Shown piece by piece: positions 61,330 through 64,000 of a DNA stretch of 64,000 nucleotides (position 1 is its first letter; every line of letters begins with the position of its first letter). Below the pieces are notes generated by a model. The model did no database searches and was not told where the DNA came from. It saw only the letters and a list, made by a program, of their open reading frames with translations. Both the position numbers and the translations under genes were made by a program. The DNA comes from CAJXQU01 sp965223825 (lineage in GTDB: Bacteria; Pseudomonadota; Gammaproteobacteria; CAJXQU01): contig OZ245018.1 of assembly GCA_965223825.1 (NCBI GenBank), positions 496,001 to 560,000 of the forward strand, written 5' to 3'.

Positions 61330-62478
61330 ATGAATAAATCATTATCCATTTTTGCCATTATTACGGCTGTTTGTGTTGTTTTAGCTTGGTTTGTTGTTGA
61401 TCAACGTTCACCGACAACCTTAGTTGAGAAAGTAAAACTCTATCCTGATCTGGCATCGAAAATACAAGATGTTACCCATATTGAAATTAAGTCAAATGAT
61501 CAGACAGCACTATTGACCACTAAAGACAACACGTGGGTGTTAGAAAATCAAGGTAACTATCCTGCGTCATTTAACCGAATTAGACCGCTGGTGTTAGCGA
61601 TCAGTGCGTTGGAAATTCGTGAAGCAAAAACAGCAAACCCTGAACGGTATGCACGTTTGCAAGTTGAAGATGTGACCCAAGAAAAAGCAAAGTCAAATCA
61701 GGTGACTTTGAAAGATACCGAAGGAAATGTGATTGCGGATTTGCTTATCGGTAAAGAGCGCATGAATAAAACGACCGGCAGTGTGGATTCTCTCTACGTG
61801 CGTAAAATTGATGATCCTCAATCCTATCTTGTGCGGGGCAGCGTTGTTGCGTCTGCAGATCCTGCTGATTGGTTAGATAATAAAGTGGTGGATTTTGCGG
61901 CAGATCGATTGAAATCAATTACGATTGATCACGGTGATGATAAGACGGTTAAATTGACGCGCAGTAATCGTGATGATGTTGATTACACATTGGAAAATAT
62001 TCCTGAAGGGTATAAAACAAAATCACAAACAACGATTAAAAGTTCGGCCTCTGCAATTCAAGGATTACGTTTTGATGATGTTACCAACCTTGCTGCTTTT
62101 ACGTGGCCAGAGTCGATCGTCACCACGACGTATGAAACGTTCGATGGTTTTGTTGTGACAGTTAAGTCAGCGCTGAAAGATGAAAAAGTTTGGGCGAACT
62201 TCAGTATTTCAGCGAATGATTTCGATGGTGATGAAGAAGCGAAAAAATCGTTAGAGGAAGAGTTGAAAACCTTGCGTGATCGAACAGAAGCATGGGTGTA
62301 TGCGCTACCAACGTATAAAGCTGATCAGCTCAGGCGCGAGCTGGATGATTTAATCGTTGAGGAAGGAGTTGAACTTCCGCCAGAACCTGCGTCAGCACCT
62401 CCGGGTATGATGCCGCCAGGTGGCTTACCGGAAGGTTTCCCACCAGGCATGCAGGGCATGATGCCTCCACAGCAGTAA
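61330..62478 (+). CDS. DUF4340 domain protein
   Basis: 382 aa. N-terminal membrane anchor (LSIFAIITAVCVVLAWFVV) then a periplasmic DUF4340 beta-rich domain (VTHIEIKSNDQTALLTTKDN, WVLENQGNYPASFNRIRPLV). The C-terminus is a low-complexity tail of Pro, Gly and Met (PPGMMPPGGLPEGFPPGMQG). Always found next to the Gld-like ABC genes; function not known. Follows the GldG-like gene by 19 bp. Confidence 0.92.
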   Translation: MNKSLSIFAIITAVCVVLAWFVVDQRSPTTLVEKVKLYPDLASKIQDVTHIEIKSNDQTALLTTKDNTWVLENQGNYPASFNRIRPLVLAISALEIREAKTANPERYARLQVEDVTQEKAKSNQVTLKDTEGNVIADLLIGKERMNKTTGSVDSLYVRKIDDPQSYLVRGSVVASADPADWLDNKVVDFAADRLKSITIDHGDDKTVKLTRSNRDDVDYTLENIPEGYKTKSQTTIKSSASAIQGLRFDDVTNLAAFTWPESIVTTTYETFDGFVVTVKSALKDEKVWANFSISANDFDGDEEAKKSLEEELKTLRDRTEAWVYALPTYKADQLRRELDDLIVEEGVELPPEPASAPPGMMPPGGLPEGFPPGMQGMMPPQQ

Positions 62479-62493
62479 GATAAAATTAGAAGT

Positions 62494-62522
62494 GGTGTTG
62501 CAGTTTTTTCGGCTGCAACACC
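62494..62522. terminator. Bidirectional hairpin between convergent genes
   Basis: GGTGTTGCAG / CTGCAACACC, a 10-bp perfect stem with a loop of TTTTTTCGG, placed between the DUF4340 gene and the convergent GGDEF-EAL gene. Confidence 0.65.
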
Positions 62523-62558
62523 TGACTCTCCTAGCAAGTCATTCTTAATTCTTTTATA

Positions 62559-64000
62559 TCAAGCGAGACTTTCTTCTTCGCTTTCTTCTTTCAAATCCAA
62601 GTGCTCATTAGCCCAGACAATGAAGTCGTCACCCGATAATGGTCGACTATAAAAATAACCTTGAATCAGATCACATTTTTTCTCTTGTAGCAAATCCAGC
62701 TGAGGCTGATCTTCTACTCCTTCTGCGACGACTTTTAAACGAAGACTATGTGCTAGGGCAATGATCGCTTCAACGATTGCGGCATCGTCAGGATCATGAT
62801 CAATATCACGAATAAAGGATTGATCAATTTTTAATGTAGAAATTGGGAAACGTTTTAAATAAGAAAGTGATGAGTACCCTGTTCCAAAATCATCGATCGC
62901 AATTGAAAAACCAAGTTCGCGTAATTCATTGAGAATACCAATCGCACGATCGACATTATTCATGATCAGGCTTTCTGTAATTTCTAACTCAATCTGCGCG
63001 GGATCAACACCAATGTCATTTACGATGCGGATTAACTCACGCGGAAGGTTTTCCTGATCGAATTGTGCGCCGGATAAATTCACCGCGACACTGAGGTTTG
63101 GTAAGCTTTTTTCTTGCATGAATTTAATATGCCGACACGCTTCAGCGAAGATCCACTCACCTAAGGGAATAATCAAGCCGGTTTGCTCGGCAACAGGAAT
63201 AAACTCTGCGGGTGAAACCATACCAAGTTCAGGATGACGCCAACGGATCAATGCTTCCATACTCGTCACTTCAGTTGTCAAACCTGACACTTTAGGTTGA
63301 TAAAACAACATGAATTGGTTTTCGTCTAAGGCTTTGCGTAAATTTACTTCCAGCGAAAGACGTTCAAAGGCGCGAGCATTCATTGACGAAGTGAAGAACT
63401 TATAACAATTTCGTCCTTCACTTTTCGCATGGTACAACGCCGATCCACTTTGTTTTAATAAGGTATCGACATCTTCACCATCATCAGGAAATGCACTGAT
63501 ACCGATACTGACGGAAACAGATAATTGATTGCCGTTAATGGAGACAGGTTTTGCAATTTCTTCATTGATCCGGCGCGCCATAATGGCAGCTTCTTCAACT
63601 TCCGCAAGTCCGTCCATCACGACAACGAATTCATCACCACCAAAGTGAGCAAGTGTGATCTCAGCAGAAAGATTAATGCCTGTGTAGTGATCGTTTGGTC
63701 CCGTACCATGATTTTGATCATGGGCCAGGCAAGAATTTAAACGTTTCCCGACTTCTCGTAATACTTCATCGCCACTGGTGTGGCCGAGTGAGTCGTTTAA
63801 GCGTTGGAAGTGATCAAGATCCAATGTGAGAACTGCAAGCACTTGTTGTGTGTTGCGATTATTGGCGATGGCTTGATTGAGTTTTCGTCGTAAGAAAACG
63901 CGGTTGGGCAGGCCGGTTACTTTGTCATAATGCGACAGGCGTTCGATTTTATTTTCGGCTTTTTTACGTTCAGTAATATCCTGAATCGTGCCCATTAAAC
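62559..64000 (-). CDS. GGDEF-EAL cyclic-di-GMP enzyme, N-terminus outside the window
   Basis: The open frame continues beyond 64000; 480 codons are seen. It starts in the tail of a PAS sensor domain (GTIQDITERKKAENKIERLS), then a GGDEF domain with intact HFGGDEFVVVMDG, then an EAL domain with MEALIRWRHPELGM and IAIDDFGTGYSSLSYLKRFP. Both signature motifs are complete, so it may make or break c-di-GMP. The acidic end (LKEESEEESLA) is not conserved. The sensory N-terminal part cannot be seen. Confidence 0.95.
   Translation of the reverse strand, partial: LMGTIQDITERKKAENKIERLSHYDKVTGLPNRVFLRRKLNQAIANNRNTQQVLAVLTLDLDHFQRLNDSLGHTSGDEVLREVGKRLNSCLAHDQNHGTGPNDHYTGINLSAEITLAHFGGDEFVVVMDGLAEVEEAAIMARRINEEIAKPVSINGNQLSVSVSIGISAFPDDGEDVDTLLKQSGSALYHAKSEGRNCYKFFTSSMNARAFERLSLEVNLRKALDENQFMLFYQPKVSGLTTEVTSMEALIRWRHPELGMVSPAEFIPVAEQTGLIIPLGEWIFAEACRHIKFMQEKSLPNLSVAVNLSGAQFDQENLPRELIRIVNDIGVDPAQIELEITESLIMNNVDRAIGILNELRELGFSIAIDDFGTGYSSLSYLKRFPISTLKIDQSFIRDIDHDPDDAAIVEAIIALAHSLRLKVVAEGVEDQPQLDLLQEKKCDLIQGYFYSRPLSGDDFIVWANEHLDLKEESEEESLA

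Overview
The window is a piece of gammaproteobacterial chromosome. The gene order moeB/prmC/prfA, the macromolecular-synthesis operon rpsU-(yqeY)-dnaG-rpoD with a CAU-anticodon tRNA behind it, and a complete aryl polyene (APE) cluster of the Vibrio/E. coli type all point there. A PEP-CTERM protein, a bactofilin and a Gld-like ABC system suggest an environmental, perhaps aquatic, lineage. The sequence alone does not give me the genus.

Layout: (1) 1-2.7 kb, housekeeping genes on the minus strand: moeB-like (partial), prmC, prfA, bactofilin. (2) 2.97-19.8 kb, an APE pigment cluster: a phosphopantetheinyl transferase and a small secreted protein on the minus strand, then a tightly packed plus-strand operon with apeC-apeR order. 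It includes a fused apeH-apeI and a flavin-dependent halogenase-like gene carrying the diagnostic WxWxIP motif. (3) 19,895-49,427, a Tn7-like transposon of 29.5 kb. I delimit it by inverted ends starting TGTGTCC/TGTGCCC, internal TnsB-type repeats and a perfect 5-bp target duplication (TATTG). It lies 20 bp beyond the 3' end of the tRNA(CAU) gene and encodes a TnsA-TnsB fusion, TnsC and a TniQ/TnsD-like targeting protein. No cas gene or CRISPR array is seen. (4) 49.4-64 kb, tRNA, rpoD, dnaG, yqeY, rpsU, tsaD, a PEP-CTERM protein, an AmpG-like permease, a four-gene Gld-like ABC/DUF4340 locus, and the end of a GGDEF-EAL protein.

The transposon cargo is layered. A Tn3-family element (tnpA, tnpR, DUF1016 nuclease) occurs twice in inverted orientation. 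One copy is complete; the other is cut to 2,873 bp by an IS21-family element. The two copies face each other across about 12 kb of AT-rich DNA. That interior holds the most interesting system: a probable RiPP (ribosomally made, modified peptide) locus. It has an unannotated 48-codon precursor gene (32,916-33,062, minus), an intergenic hairpin, a radical SAM/SPASM maturase, and a UPF0489 arginase-fold protein with an intact DxHTD...DxD metal site, the family that includes peptide arginases making ornithine. It also has a GMC flavin oxidoreductase divergent from the precursor, a tyrosine-phosphatase-like protein, an FkbM methyltransferase, a VOC protein, a pentapeptide-repeat membrane protein and an unrecognised 408-aa protein. 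A second IS21-family element (7-bp duplication, frameshifted istA) has landed in the divergent promoter region between precursor and oxidoreductase. Removing it restores one short shared intergenic region.

Between the regulators and tnsAB there is also a candidate small RNA on the minus strand, with a near-consensus sigma-70 promoter and a strong intrinsic terminator. A LexA-type box lies upstream of rpsU. Functional statements below come from motifs and family knowledge; no database search was possible.
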